NCBI GenBank assembly: GCA_017428085.1
Contig: JAFRRP010000074.1
Span: 1 to 53,689 of the forward strand
DNA from: Clostridia bacterium
Lineage (GTDB): Bacteria > Bacillota > Clostridia > Oscillospirales > Acutalibacteraceae
Reading direction: 5' to 3'
Length of the DNA stretch: 53,689 bases
In this document: positions 38,556 through 47,889 of the stretch, piece after piece
How positions within the stretch are numbered: position 1 is the first letter of the stretch
Layout of the letters: every line of letters begins with the position of its first letter
Notes under the pieces: model-generated
What the model was told of the DNA's origin: nothing
Database searches by the model: none
What the model saw: only the letters and a program-made list of their open reading frames with translations
Translations under genes and position numbers: made by a program

Positions 38556-39726
38556 CGTACATTACGCCGATTTAAAGGAATCTTATCTGTTCGCCGGGAT
38601 CGCCAAAAAGACGAAGCAATATCTGGAGGAACATCCCGGCCAAAAGCTGTACCGACTGGGCATCGGCGACGTGTCGCAGCCCCTGTGCCCGGCGGTGATC
38701 GAAGCGCTGTACGCAGCGGTGGAGGACCAGTCCCGCCCGGAGACGTTCCAGGGCTATCTGCCGGAATGCGGCGCGCCGTTCCTGCGGGAGGCCGTCGCGG
38801 CCCACTACGCCCGGCGGGGCGTAACGCTTTCGCCCGACGAGGTGTTCGTCTCCTCCGGCGCCAGCGACGAGCTGGGGGATATCCTCGACCTGTTCGACCG
38901 CAGCGTGCCGGCGCTGGTGATCGAGCCCGCCTATCCCGCCTACGTGGACGCCAACGTCATTGCGGGCCGGGAGATCATCCATCTGGCCTCCGGCGAGGAG
39001 AACGGCTTCCTGCCGGAGCCGCCCCGTACCGTGCGGTCAAAGCTGATCTATCTGTGCTCGCCCAACAACCCCACCGGCGCGGTGTTCAGCCGGGAGCAGC
39101 TGCGGCAGTGGGTGGACCACGCCAACGCCACCGGCTCCGTCATTTTGTTCGACGCCGCCTATGAGGCGTATATCGAGGACGACGCGCTGCCCCGCAGCAT
39201 CTTAGAACTGGATGGCGCGAAGACCTGCGCCATCGAGATCTGTTCGCTGTCAAAAACGGCGGGCTTTACCGGTACGCGGCTGGGGTACACCGTCGTTCCG
39301 CAGGCGCTGTCCCGCGACGGCATGAGCTTCAACGCCATGTGGGTGCGCAACCGCACCACCAAGACCAACGGCGTTTCCTCCGTGATCCAGAAGGGCGGCG
39401 CGGCGGTGTTTACGCCGGAAGGGCAGCGGCAGATCAAAGAACAGATCGCCGTTTATAAAAAGAACGCCGCGGTGTTGACCGGGGCGCTGGATCGATTGGG
39501 GATATGGTACACCGGCGGAAAAAACGCGCCGTATGTCTGGCTGAAATGCCCCGGCGGCATGGGCAGCTGGGAGTTTTTCGATTACCTGCTGCATGAGATC
39601 CAGGTGGTGGGCACGCCCGGGGAGGGGTTCGGCGCCTGCGGCGAGGGGTATTTCCGCTTTTCCACCTTCGGCAGCCCGGCGGACACGGAAGAAGCGGCAA
39701 AAAGGATTTGCCGTTTGCTGCAATAA
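38542..39726 (+). CDS. dapL: LL-diaminopimelate aminotransferase
   Basis: A 394-residue class I/II aminotransferase that forms LL-diaminopimelate directly from tetrahydrodipicolinate and glutamate. The PLP lysine is K238 in CSLSKTAGFTGTRLGY; LCSPNNPTGAV and LFDAAYEAYI are fold-type I marks. The N-terminus HYADLKESYLFAGIAKKTKQ and RLGIGDVSQPLCP are characteristic of DapL rather than of aspartate aminotransferase. AAGGAG precedes the ATG inside dapF. Confidence 0.95.
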   Translation: MLKPNVHYADLKESYLFAGIAKKTKQYLEEHPGQKLYRLGIGDVSQPLCPAVIEALYAAVEDQSRPETFQGYLPECGAPFLREAVAAHYARRGVTLSPDEVFVSSGASDELGDILDLFDRSVPALVIEPAYPAYVDANVIAGREIIHLASGEENGFLPEPPRTVRSKLIYLCSPNNPTGAVFSREQLRQWVDHANATGSVILFDAAYEAYIEDDALPRSILELDGAKTCAIEICSLSKTAGFTGTRLGYTVVPQALSRDGMSFNAMWVRNRTTKTNGVSSVIQKGGAAVFTPEGQRQIKEQIAVYKKNAAVLTGALDRLGIWYTGGKNAPYVWLKCPGGMGSWEFFDYLLHEIQVVGTPGEGFGACGEGYFRFSTFGSPADTEEAAKRICRLLQ

Positions 39727-39764
39727 CATCATAACGCAAGCGCAATTTGCCTGTCACACAAATC

Positions 39765-39825
39765 GGCAGACGCGTTGCCTCTGATCCCCAAAACGGTGGG
39801 GGAGGCAGCGCGTCTGCCAGGTTTT
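39765..39825 (+). terminator. Long hairpin after dapL
   Basis: A 17-pair stem: GGCAGACGCGTTGCCTC (39765-39781) with GAGGCAGCGCGTCTGCC (39802-39818), one G-U pair, then AGGTTTTAT. It is the probable end of the dapF-dapL transcript. The arm GGCAGACGCG equals part of the tRNA-Leu D arm encoded just downstream on the other strand. Confidence 0.65.
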
Positions 39826-39842
39826 ATGCCAAGTGATTTTTG

Positions 39843-39888
39843 TAAAAAGAAAAACGCTGAAACCGTTGATTGACAAGATCTCAGCGTT
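39843..39888 (-). terminator. Terminator of tRNA-Leu
   Basis: On the minus strand AACGCTGA (39888-39881) pairs with TCAGCGTT (39860-39853), followed by a T-rich tract (39852-39843). Confidence 0.85.
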
Positions 39889-39974
39889 GGTGCGGATGAC
39901 GGGAGTCGAACCCACATGAACTTGCATTCACTGGCACCTGAAGCCAGCGCGTCTGCCAATTCCGCCACATCCGC
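39888..39974 (-). tRNA. tRNA-Leu (CAG)
   Basis: Minus-strand cloverleaf with a long variable arm typical of Leu. Acceptor GCGGATG (39974-39968) pairs with CATCCGC (39898-39892), the anticodon stem is CTGGC/GCCAG with loop TTCAGGT and anticodon CAG, and the T arm contains GGGTTCGACTCCC. CCA is encoded at 39890-39888. Its promoter lies more than 130 bases away, beyond a truncated copy of the gene. Confidence 0.95.
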
Positions 39975-40064
39975 ATATTGAGTTTCACCGTTACATTTTA
40001 CTCGGCACGGTAATCCGAGAGCGGGGCAATTCTGAGATCGGAAAGATTCACCGAGGTGACGCTC

Positions 40065-40102
40065 CCTGAAGCCAGCGCGTCTGCCAATTCCGCCACATCC
40101 GC
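40065..40102 (-). pseudogene. Truncated tRNA-Leu duplicate (5' half)
   Basis: These 38 bases are identical to the first 38 of the intact tRNA-Leu, from the acceptor 5' strand through most of the anticodon arm (ending TTCAGG). After that the sequence diverges completely. It sits directly downstream of the promoter at 40116-40144, so it should be transcribed as a leader of the real tRNA. Confidence 0.85.
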
Positions 40103-40115
40103 TTATTGCTTGACT

Positions 40116-40144
40116 ATCTTACCACAGGAAAACGGATTTGTCAA
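40116..40144 (-). promoter_or_regulatory. Promoter of the tRNA-Leu transcript
   Basis: On the minus strand TTGACA (40144-40139), a 17-base spacer and TAAGAT (40121-40116). RNA would begin just ahead of the truncated tRNA copy. Confidence 0.82.
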
Positions 40145-40240
40145 CAAGTTTTTTTCAGGAAAATCGGCTTTTTTTAAGCACGGATTTTTCGGAAAATTCG
40201 TCTGATCCCGTCAGTTTTTTTGCGAAAATAACGGGGGAAG

Positions 40241-40269
40241 TTGACATCTTTCGCAAAATACTGTAAACT
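40241..40269 (+). promoter_or_regulatory. Promoter of the exonuclease-AlkD gene
   Basis: TTGACA (40241-40246), a 17-base spacer and TAAACT (40264-40269), divergent from the tRNA-Leu promoter. Confidence 0.75.
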
Positions 40270-40329
40270 GTATGCTATGTAAAAATAACCGCGCGGAGTA
40301 CCGTACGGGATCTTGAGACGACAGGAGGG

Positions 40330-41595
40330 GTGTTTACGGAGAAATATGTTGCCTTTGATCTGGAAATGCCCAACCGGTTCGGCGACAGGATCAGCGCCAT
40401 CGGTATTTCCGTGATAGAGGACAGACGCATCGTAAAGCGCTATTATTCGCTGGTAAACCCGGAATGCCGCTTCGACCCCTACGCGGCGGAGCTGACCGGC
40501 ATCAACGCGGCGCTGGTGGCGGACAAACCCACCTTCCCGGAAATATGGGACGTGGTGAAGGACCTGCTGACCAACCATATCCTTGTGGGCCACAGCGTGC
40601 AGAACGACCTGCACGTGCTGTCCAACTGCCTGAACTCCTACGGTATCGAATGGACGCCCACGGTCAGGTGCCTGTGTACGCTTACCATGGGCAACATCTG
40701 CTATCCCGATCTGGAAAATCACCGTCTGGATACCATGTGCGAAGCGTTGGGGATCGAGCTGGACCACCACAACGCCGCCAGCGACGCGGACGGCTCCGCG
40801 CTGCTGCTGTTGAATTATATGGCCCACGGGCTGGTCCCGTCGGAGCACATCATGCGGTATGATACCGTCAAGGCCAAGATGGCCCACGTGCCCAAAAAGC
40901 CGTTTCCCCAGCAGGTGGAACAGGAGCTGCGGGAGAACCTGCGGGCGATGGGGGAGGAGAGCCGCCGCGAACCCCGGTCCTGTTATTACGGCCATACGGA
41001 ACCGGACGACGTGCTGGGCGTGCCCCGGGGCGAGATCCGGCAATACGCGCAGCAGCTTTCCGGTACGGCCAAAATGACGGAGTACCTGCGGCTGCTGCCC
41101 CACCGTTACGCGGAGGAAAACGACCTGCACGCGTACCTGATCAACACCAAAAAAAAGTATTCGTCCGCGCTGGAGCTGACGGAAGCGTTCCTGCCCTATA
41201 TCGATAACGCCGGGACCTGCGACATCCTTGCCCCCAAGGCGTTCGCGCGCCATTCGGGCGAGCTGTTGAAGGAGATCGGCCTGTGGCTGATCTCGTACCG
41301 GTCGTTCACCGTGCGCTTCGGCGTCAACATGCTCACCCGCAACTATCTGGACGAGGGCTTCACGCCCAAGGTGATCGACATGGTGTATTCCGTGACCGAT
41401 CTGACGCCGGATATCAAAAGCGCGCTGCCGTCGTTTTACGCCGCGGCGCTGGAAAAGCAGTACGACTCCGCGCTGCCGTATTTTGAAAACCATTTGCTTG
41501 ATACGGACGTGCATAACAAAGCGATCCGTCGGTGTCTGGACAGCCAAAATATCCCGAAGAACCGGAAGCTGCACCTGAGGGAACTGATCGTTTGA
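40330..41595 (+). CDS. DnaQ-like exonuclease fused to an AlkD-type DNA repair domain
   Basis: A 421-residue two-domain protein. Residues 5-165 are a DEDDh 3'-5' exonuclease: D10 and E12 in AFDLE, D93 in GHSVQNDL, H147 and D152 in HNAASDADG. Residues 225-421 match the HEAT-like AlkD DNA glycosylase family: GVPRGEIRQYAQQLSG, DNAGTCDIL, YRSFTVRFGVNML, KQYDSALPYFENHLLD and HNKAIRRCLDSQ. In AlkD a Trp four residues before the catalytic Asp is usual; here that place is Ala (A294) while D298 is kept. The GTG at 40330 is only one base from GGAGG, so the start is uncertain, but no other in-frame start keeps the exonuclease motif. Confidence 0.82.
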   Translation: MFTEKYVAFDLEMPNRFGDRISAIGISVIEDRRIVKRYYSLVNPECRFDPYAAELTGINAALVADKPTFPEIWDVVKDLLTNHILVGHSVQNDLHVLSNCLNSYGIEWTPTVRCLCTLTMGNICYPDLENHRLDTMCEALGIELDHHNAASDADGSALLLLNYMAHGLVPSEHIMRYDTVKAKMAHVPKKPFPQQVEQELRENLRAMGEESRREPRSCYYGHTEPDDVLGVPRGEIRQYAQQLSGTAKMTEYLRLLPHRYAEENDLHAYLINTKKKYSSALELTEAFLPYIDNAGTCDILAPKAFARHSGELLKEIGLWLISYRSFTVRFGVNMLTRNYLDEGFTPKVIDMVYSVTDLTPDIKSALPSFYAAALEKQYDSALPYFENHLLDTDVHNKAIRRCLDSQNIPKNRKLHLRELIV

Positions 41596-41622
41596 AGTCG
41601 TAAGTCGTGAGTCGTAAGTCGT
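41595..41622 (+). repeat. Tandem 7-base repeat (AAGTCGT)
   Basis: Four back-to-back units AAGTCGT, AAGTCGT, GAGTCGT, AAGTCGT directly after the exonuclease-AlkD stop codon. Related AGTCG-containing strings occur at 42405-42434, 42482-42524 and 47014-47036. Confidence 0.85.
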
Positions 41623-41639
41623 AAGAAAAGAGGGATCTT

Positions 41640-42113
41640 ATGTTCCGGGAGATCGTTCGCAGCAAGCAGGCCGTTCCCTATGAGGAATGCATCGAAATTC
41701 TGAAACGCGAAAAGCGCGGCGTGCTGGCGGTGCTGGGCGACGGGGATTATCCCTACGCCGTGCCGCACAACCACTATTACTGTCCCGAAGACGGCAAGCT
41801 GTATTTCCACAGCGGCAAAACCGGCCACAAGATCGACGCGATCCGGCGCTGCGGCAAGGCGTCCTATTGCGTCTGCGGGGAGGGAACGCCCACCGATACG
41901 TGGGCGCTTCGCTTTCAAAGCGTCATCGTCTTCGGGCGCGTGGAGATCGTGGAGGACCGGGAGACCGTCGCGGAGATGACGCGGCGGCTGAGCCGGCAAT
42001 TCACCGACGACGAAGCGTACATTCAGAACGAGATCGAGAGGTATCTCAACAACACGCTGCTGTTCGCGCTGACGCCGGAACACATCACCGGCAAGCGGAT
42101 CAAAGAAGAGTAA
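41640..42113 (+). CDS. Pyridoxamine 5'-phosphate oxidase-like flavin protein
   Basis: A 157-residue split-barrel protein of the PPOX/NimA-like group, which bind FMN or related flavins. Typical features are GVLAVLGDGDYPYAVPHNHYY at the first strands, KLYFHSGKTGHKIDAIRR for flavin phosphate contact and ASYCVCGEG with SVIVFGRVEIVED after it. It is too short and divergent for true PdxH. A purine-rich ribosome site (AAAAGAGGG) precedes the ATG. Its reaction is unknown. It is probably transcribed with the exonuclease-AlkD gene and the small HTH gene. Confidence 0.83.
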   Translation: MFREIVRSKQAVPYEECIEILKREKRGVLAVLGDGDYPYAVPHNHYYCPEDGKLYFHSGKTGHKIDAIRRCGKASYCVCGEGTPTDTWALRFQSVIVFGRVEIVEDRETVAEMTRRLSRQFTDDEAYIQNEIERYLNNTLLFALTPEHITGKRIKEE

Positions 42114-42161
42114 CAAACGCCGTGGGAGGCGTTCTCATCAACCAGAAAAGGAGAGAACCAT

Positions 42162-42344
42162 ATGGACAACAAAAAACTGATCTTAGACGCGATGAAACAA
42201 GCGGGCGAGCCGCTGAACGCGGGCAAGGTCGCCGAACTGACCGGGCTTGACCGGAAGGACGTGGACAAGGCCTTTGCCGAGCTGAAAAAGGAAGGCGCCA
42301 TTGTGTCCCCCGTCCGCTGCAAGTGGGAACCGGCGGAGAAATGA
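42162..42344 (+). CDS. Small winged-helix/HTH protein
   Basis: A 60-residue single-domain protein. The sequence KLILDAMKQAGEPLNAGKVA, then ELTGLDRKDVDKAFAELKKE and GAIVSPVRCKWE gives three helices and a wing-like end, as in minimal MarR/ArsR-type folds. AAAGGAGAG precedes the ATG. Function is unknown; it may bind DNA or act as a protein adaptor. A strong terminator follows. Confidence 0.75.
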   Translation: MDNKKLILDAMKQAGEPLNAGKVAELTGLDRKDVDKAFAELKKEGAIVSPVRCKWEPAEK

Positions 42345-42359
42345 ACCGACCGAATGAAA

Positions 42360-42396
42360 ACAGTCAGGAGCGACAAACCGTTCCTGACTGTTTTTT
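42360..42396 (+). terminator. Intrinsic terminator
   Basis: ACAGTCAGGA (42360-42369) pairs with TCCTGACTGT (42382-42391), followed by six T. Confidence 0.9.
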
Positions 42397-42404
42397 GCAA
42401 ATCC

Positions 42405-42524
42405 AGTCGTTGGTTCTTAGTCGTCAGTCGTTAGAAGCCCTCCGGGCGATCCCATGAAATATGTCGAAAAAAACAACTGTTCCAACGACTGCCCGCGATA
42501 GCGGGCCGCTAACGACTATCGACT
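42405..42524. repeat. AGTCGT repeats with inverted copies
   Basis: CAGTCGTTGG (42405-42414) and CAGTCGTTAG (near 42425) on the left are mirrored by CCAACGACTG (42482-42491) and CTAACGACT (about 42508) on the right, with a GC-rich palindrome CCCGCGATAGCGGG between the right copies. The block could fold into a large stem. No gene is seen. Confidence 0.65.
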
Positions 42525-42551
42525 GTTTCGCGGGCTCCCGGCCCGCGAAAC
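42525..42551. terminator. Hairpin directly after the GH4 stop
   Basis: GTTTCGCGGGC (42525-42535) pairs with GCCCGCGAAAC (42541-42551), an 11-pair stem with a five-base loop. It ends one base from the GH4 stop codon. There is no T-run on the minus strand, so termination is uncertain. Confidence 0.5.
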
Positions 42552-42552
42552 G

Positions 42553-43872
42553 TCAGTGGTACTTCGGCAGGTAATCCCCGTGGGACTCGATCAGGTCGTC
42601 CACCATCTTTTTGATGGTGTCGATATCCAGCTCGCTGCCGGTGTGGGGGTCCAGCATGGCCGCCTGGTAGATGTGCTCCTTTTTGCGGGTCACGGCGGCC
42701 TCGATGGTCAGCAGCTGCACGTTGATGTTGGTCATGTTCATGGCCGCGCACTGCACCGGCAGCCGTCCCACGCGGGTGGGGTGAACGCCGTAGCCGTTGA
42801 CAAGGCAGGCCACCTCCACGCAGGCGTCCTCCGGCAGGTTGCTGATCAGCCCGCCGGTGTTCAGCACGTTGCCGCCGATCTGGTAGGGCTTGCCCGTGAC
42901 GATGGCCTCCATAATACGCGAGGCGTACTCGTTGGAGCGCTCGTGCTCCTTCACGCCGGTCTCCAATATCTCGGCGTACTCGGTCTTCCAGCGCTCGATC
43001 TGGTTGATACAGCGGCGCGGGTACTCGTCCAGCGGAATGTTGTATTTTTCGATCAGCTCGGGATATTTCGACTTGATGTAGAACATGTTGTATTCGGCGT
43101 TGTGCTCGCTGGATTCCGTGCAGTAGTAGCCGAAGTGCTTGATGTACTCCATGCGGACCTTGTTGGCGTGTTCCGGGTCGGCCAGATAGGCGTCTACCCG
43201 CGAACGGACCTCGGGATAGAGATCGTTGCCGTCCTTATCCTTGAGCTCCAGCAGCCACGCCATGTGGTTGATGCCCGCGATCAGCTCTTTGCGGCCCTCC
43301 AGCTTGTCCTCCATGCCGAGGTCGCGCAGCAGGCTTTCGGAGCAGACCTGCACGCTGTGGCACAGGCCCACGGTCTTGATGGGGGTGTAGCGCAGCATGA
43401 AGCCTGTCAGCATGGCCATGGGGTTGGTGTAGTTCAGGAACAGCGCGTCGGGGCACACCTGAGCCATGTCGTCGGCGAAGTCCTGCAGCACCGGGATGGT
43501 GCGCAGCGCCCGCATGATGCCGCCGATGCCCAGCGTGTCGCCGATGGTCTGGCGCAGGCCGTATTTTTTCGGCACCTCAAAGTCGATGATGGTGCAGGGG
43601 TCATACAGCCCCACCTGGATGGCGTCCACCACGAAGGAAGTGCCCCGCAGCGCGTCCTTGCGGTTTTCCACCCCGGCGTAGCACTCGATCCTGCCGTAAC
43701 CGCCCTTGGCCTTGCGCATGGCTTCCAGAATGACGCGGCTTTCCTCCAGCCGTTTGGGGTCGATGTCGTACAGCGCGAAGGTGCTGTCCCGCAGCGCCTC
43801 CGTACACATGCAGTCGCCGATGACGTTTCGGGCGAACACCGTGCTGCCCGCGCCCATGAACGTGATCTTCAT
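42553..43872 (-). CDS. GH4-family NAD-dependent glycosidase (alpha-galactosidase/glucosidase type)
   Basis: A 439-residue enzyme of glycoside hydrolase family 4, which cleaves glycosides by an NAD+ and Mn2+-dependent oxidation-elimination route. The N-terminal Rossmann motif is KITFMGAGSTVFARN; NYTNPMAM and the metal-site Cys-His of VGLCHSVQ (C171, H172) identify the CHS subgroup that holds MelA-like alpha-galactosidases and alpha-glucosidases. Size is normal. The start at 43872 follows GGGAGGG; the frame extends upstream without reason. It is intracellular, so it acts on imported or phosphorylated sugars; no transporter is beside it. Confidence 0.9.
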   Translation of the reverse strand: MKITFMGAGSTVFARNVIGDCMCTEALRDSTFALYDIDPKRLEESRVILEAMRKAKGGYGRIECYAGVENRKDALRGTSFVVDAIQVGLYDPCTIIDFEVPKKYGLRQTIGDTLGIGGIMRALRTIPVLQDFADDMAQVCPDALFLNYTNPMAMLTGFMLRYTPIKTVGLCHSVQVCSESLLRDLGMEDKLEGRKELIAGINHMAWLLELKDKDGNDLYPEVRSRVDAYLADPEHANKVRMEYIKHFGYYCTESSEHNAEYNMFYIKSKYPELIEKYNIPLDEYPRRCINQIERWKTEYAEILETGVKEHERSNEYASRIMEAIVTGKPYQIGGNVLNTGGLISNLPEDACVEVACLVNGYGVHPTRVGRLPVQCAAMNMTNINVQLLTIEAAVTRKKEHIYQAAMLDPHTGSELDIDTIKKMVDDLIESHGDYLPKYH

Positions 43873-43903
43873 ATCAATTGCCCTCCCGTTATGATTTGAT
43901 TTC

Positions 43904-43932
43904 ATTGTATGGTAATCCGGTCGGTTTGTCAA
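43904..43932 (-). promoter_or_regulatory. Promoter of the GH4 gene
   Basis: On the minus strand TTGACA (43932-43927), a 17-base spacer and TACAAT (43909-43904). Confidence 0.8.
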
Positions 43933-43965
43933 TGCGGGATTTCTGCGCGCGCGGAAAAAATGTTG

Positions 43966-43994
43966 TTGACACTTATATAAAACTATGGTATCAT
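43966..43994 (+). promoter_or_regulatory. Promoter of the riboswitch-controlled ATPase gene
   Basis: TTGACA (43966-43971), a 17-base spacer and TATCAT (43989-43994). RNA starts just before the riboswitch. Confidence 0.82.
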
Positions 43995-44005
43995 TATCCC
44001 GACGT

Positions 44006-44110
44006 TAAAGGGGAGTAGCTTAAGGGCGTTTTGCCTGAGCTGCCTGTCAACAACCGGCGTATAGCGCGTCTGGCAGTCAGCCCTGTTATGGAAGCAAGAC
44101 CTTTGGCAGA
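44006..44110 (+). ncRNA. yybP-ykoY manganese riboswitch
   Basis: The conserved 5' segment AAAGGGGAGTAGC (about 44007) and the conserved 3' segment GCAAGACCTTTGGC (about 44094-44107) of the yybP-ykoY motif are both present, separated by GC-rich helices. In this family the two segments dock around a Mn2+ ion. It precedes a P-type ATPase gene, an arrangement known from Lactococcus yoaB. Confidence 0.85.
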
Positions 44111-44135
44111 GTACCCGCTCTGTCAAGGTTTTTTT
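44099..44135 (+). terminator. Riboswitch expression platform (conditional terminator)
   Basis: ACCTTTGGCAGAG (44099-44111) pairs with CTCTGTCAAGGT (44118-44129), with one bulged T, followed by seven T. Its 5' arm uses the aptamer's conserved AGACCTTTGGC bases, so Mn2+ binding should block the terminator and switch the gene on. Confidence 0.82.
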
Positions 44136-44167
44136 AATGTCAATAATAAGGAAGGAACGGATCCGAA

Positions 44168-46888
<2,721 letters not shown>

Positions 46889-46972
46889 ATTTCAGGTTTT
46901 TTTCAAAACAATGTGATATTATTCCCATTGTCAACGAAAGAACACTCCTTTGTTTTCATAAATATCTCCTCT

Positions 46973-47013
46973 TAAAAGCAGAGCGCGCCGTGAAAAACGG
47001 CGCGTTCTGCTTT
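46973..47013. terminator. Hairpin after the ATPase gene
   Basis: AAAGCAGA and CGCGCCG pair with CGGCGCG and TCTGCTTT around TGAAAAA (about 46976-47012), with one G-T pair in the middle. It lies between convergent genes and is a probable two-way terminator despite a weak T-run. Confidence 0.65.
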
Positions 47014-47036
47014 CAGTCGTAAGTCGCAAGTCGAAA
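47014..47036. repeat. AGTCG tandem repeat
   Basis: CAGTCGTAAGTCGCAAGTCG, a degenerate tandem of the 7-base unit seen at 41595. The following CTTACGGCTTACGGC can pair with it if G-U pairs are allowed, and overlaps the 3' end of the YjbR gene. Confidence 0.6.
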
Positions 47037-47040
47037 GAGC

Positions 47041-47751
47041 TTACGGCTTACGGCTTCCGGCTTTTTTGGCGAGGGCGAAGTTCCGGCTGGCGTCGATCAG
47101 ATCCGTCACCGTTTCGTCCGGCACCGTACCGTCCAGCAGGATGCTGACCCAGTCGGTGTGGCTCATGTGGTAGGCGGGGTAGATCCCCGGGATGCCGGTA
47201 TATTTTTCCGCGTTGTTTTTGCCCACCTTCACGTTCATCACGTCCGCAAAAGGCGTATCCTCCGGCGGGGCAGGCTCTTTGGTCACCCGCTGGCGGCGCA
47301 CGCGCATCACGATGGCATACCACTTGCGGTTGGCGGGATACCGGAACACGGCGGGCTCCGGCGGGTCGCCGAAGGGGTAGTCCGGCGCTTCCCCGTAGCG
47401 TTCCGCGATCCGCCCGGCGATCCGGTTCGCCTGCGCGGAGGCGAACGGCGTTTCGGTGAAGCAGGCCTCCGCGATCCGCCGCAGCACCGCGCCGTAGGCC
47501 TCCCGCACCAGCCCCACGAAGGGCCCGGTGTGGGCTTTGGCCCGGATGGGCAGGTATTCCTCGCCCGCGGCCAGGTCGATCACGCGGCCCTCCACGGTCC
47601 CCTGCGGCGTGACGAACACCTCCGCGCGGAAATCGCCGTCCATGATGCTTTCTTCATAGCGCCAGCCGTCTCCCTCCGGCGTAAAGCCGAAGCCCGCCAG
47701 CGTCTCCGGGCGCAGCGTCCGCCGGGTGAAAATATCTTCTTCCGGTCCCAT
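47041..47751 (-). CDS. MmcQ/YjbR family protein
   Basis: A 236-residue protein. Residues 120-225 match the MmcQ/YjbR fold: FRYPANRKWYAIVMRVRRQR, FADVMNVKV, GIYPAYHMSHTDWVSILLDG and a final helix DLIDASRNFA. The N-terminal half (FTRRTLRPETLAGFGFTPEG, MDGDFRAEVFVTP) is the extension found in longer family members. A role in DNA binding has been suggested for the fold but is not established, and no partner is evident here. The ribosome site is weak. Confidence 0.82.
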   Translation of the reverse strand: MGPEEDIFTRRTLRPETLAGFGFTPEGDGWRYEESIMDGDFRAEVFVTPQGTVEGRVIDLAAGEEYLPIRAKAHTGPFVGLVREAYGAVLRRIAEACFTETPFASAQANRIAGRIAERYGEAPDYPFGDPPEPAVFRYPANRKWYAIVMRVRRQRVTKEPAPPEDTPFADVMNVKVGKNNAEKYTGIPGIYPAYHMSHTDWVSILLDGTVPDETVTDLIDASRNFALAKKAGSRKP

Positions 47752-47769
47752 TCCGTCCCACCGTTTTCC

Positions 47770-47798
47770 TTGACTTTATCTTCTGTTCTTATTATACT
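47770..47798 (+). promoter_or_regulatory. Promoter of the dockerin amidase gene
   Basis: TTGACT (47770-47775), a 17-base spacer and TATACT (47793-47798). Confidence 0.78.
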
Positions 47799-47889
47799 GG
47801 ATTTACGGAATATGTCAATGACTGCGGGAGCGCCTGTTTTCAGGCAGCCCCGGCATTATCATGTTTCAATGAGGAAAGTTGAGTTTTTG

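Noticed and set aside
40033..40048. Sequencing-adapter contamination (GAGATCGGAAAG)
   Set aside because: It matches the adapter core only partly and sits inside continuous, promoter-bearing genomic sequence.
40020..40110. T-box leader at the truncated tRNA-Leu copy
   Set aside because: The copy is an exact tRNA fragment and a tRNA gene follows; no T-box sequence (TGGN-type) or regulated synthetase gene is present.
47158..47889. Long N-terminal extension of the dockerin amidase
   Set aside because: It is antisense to the YjbR gene, and a good promoter and signal peptide lie downstream of it.
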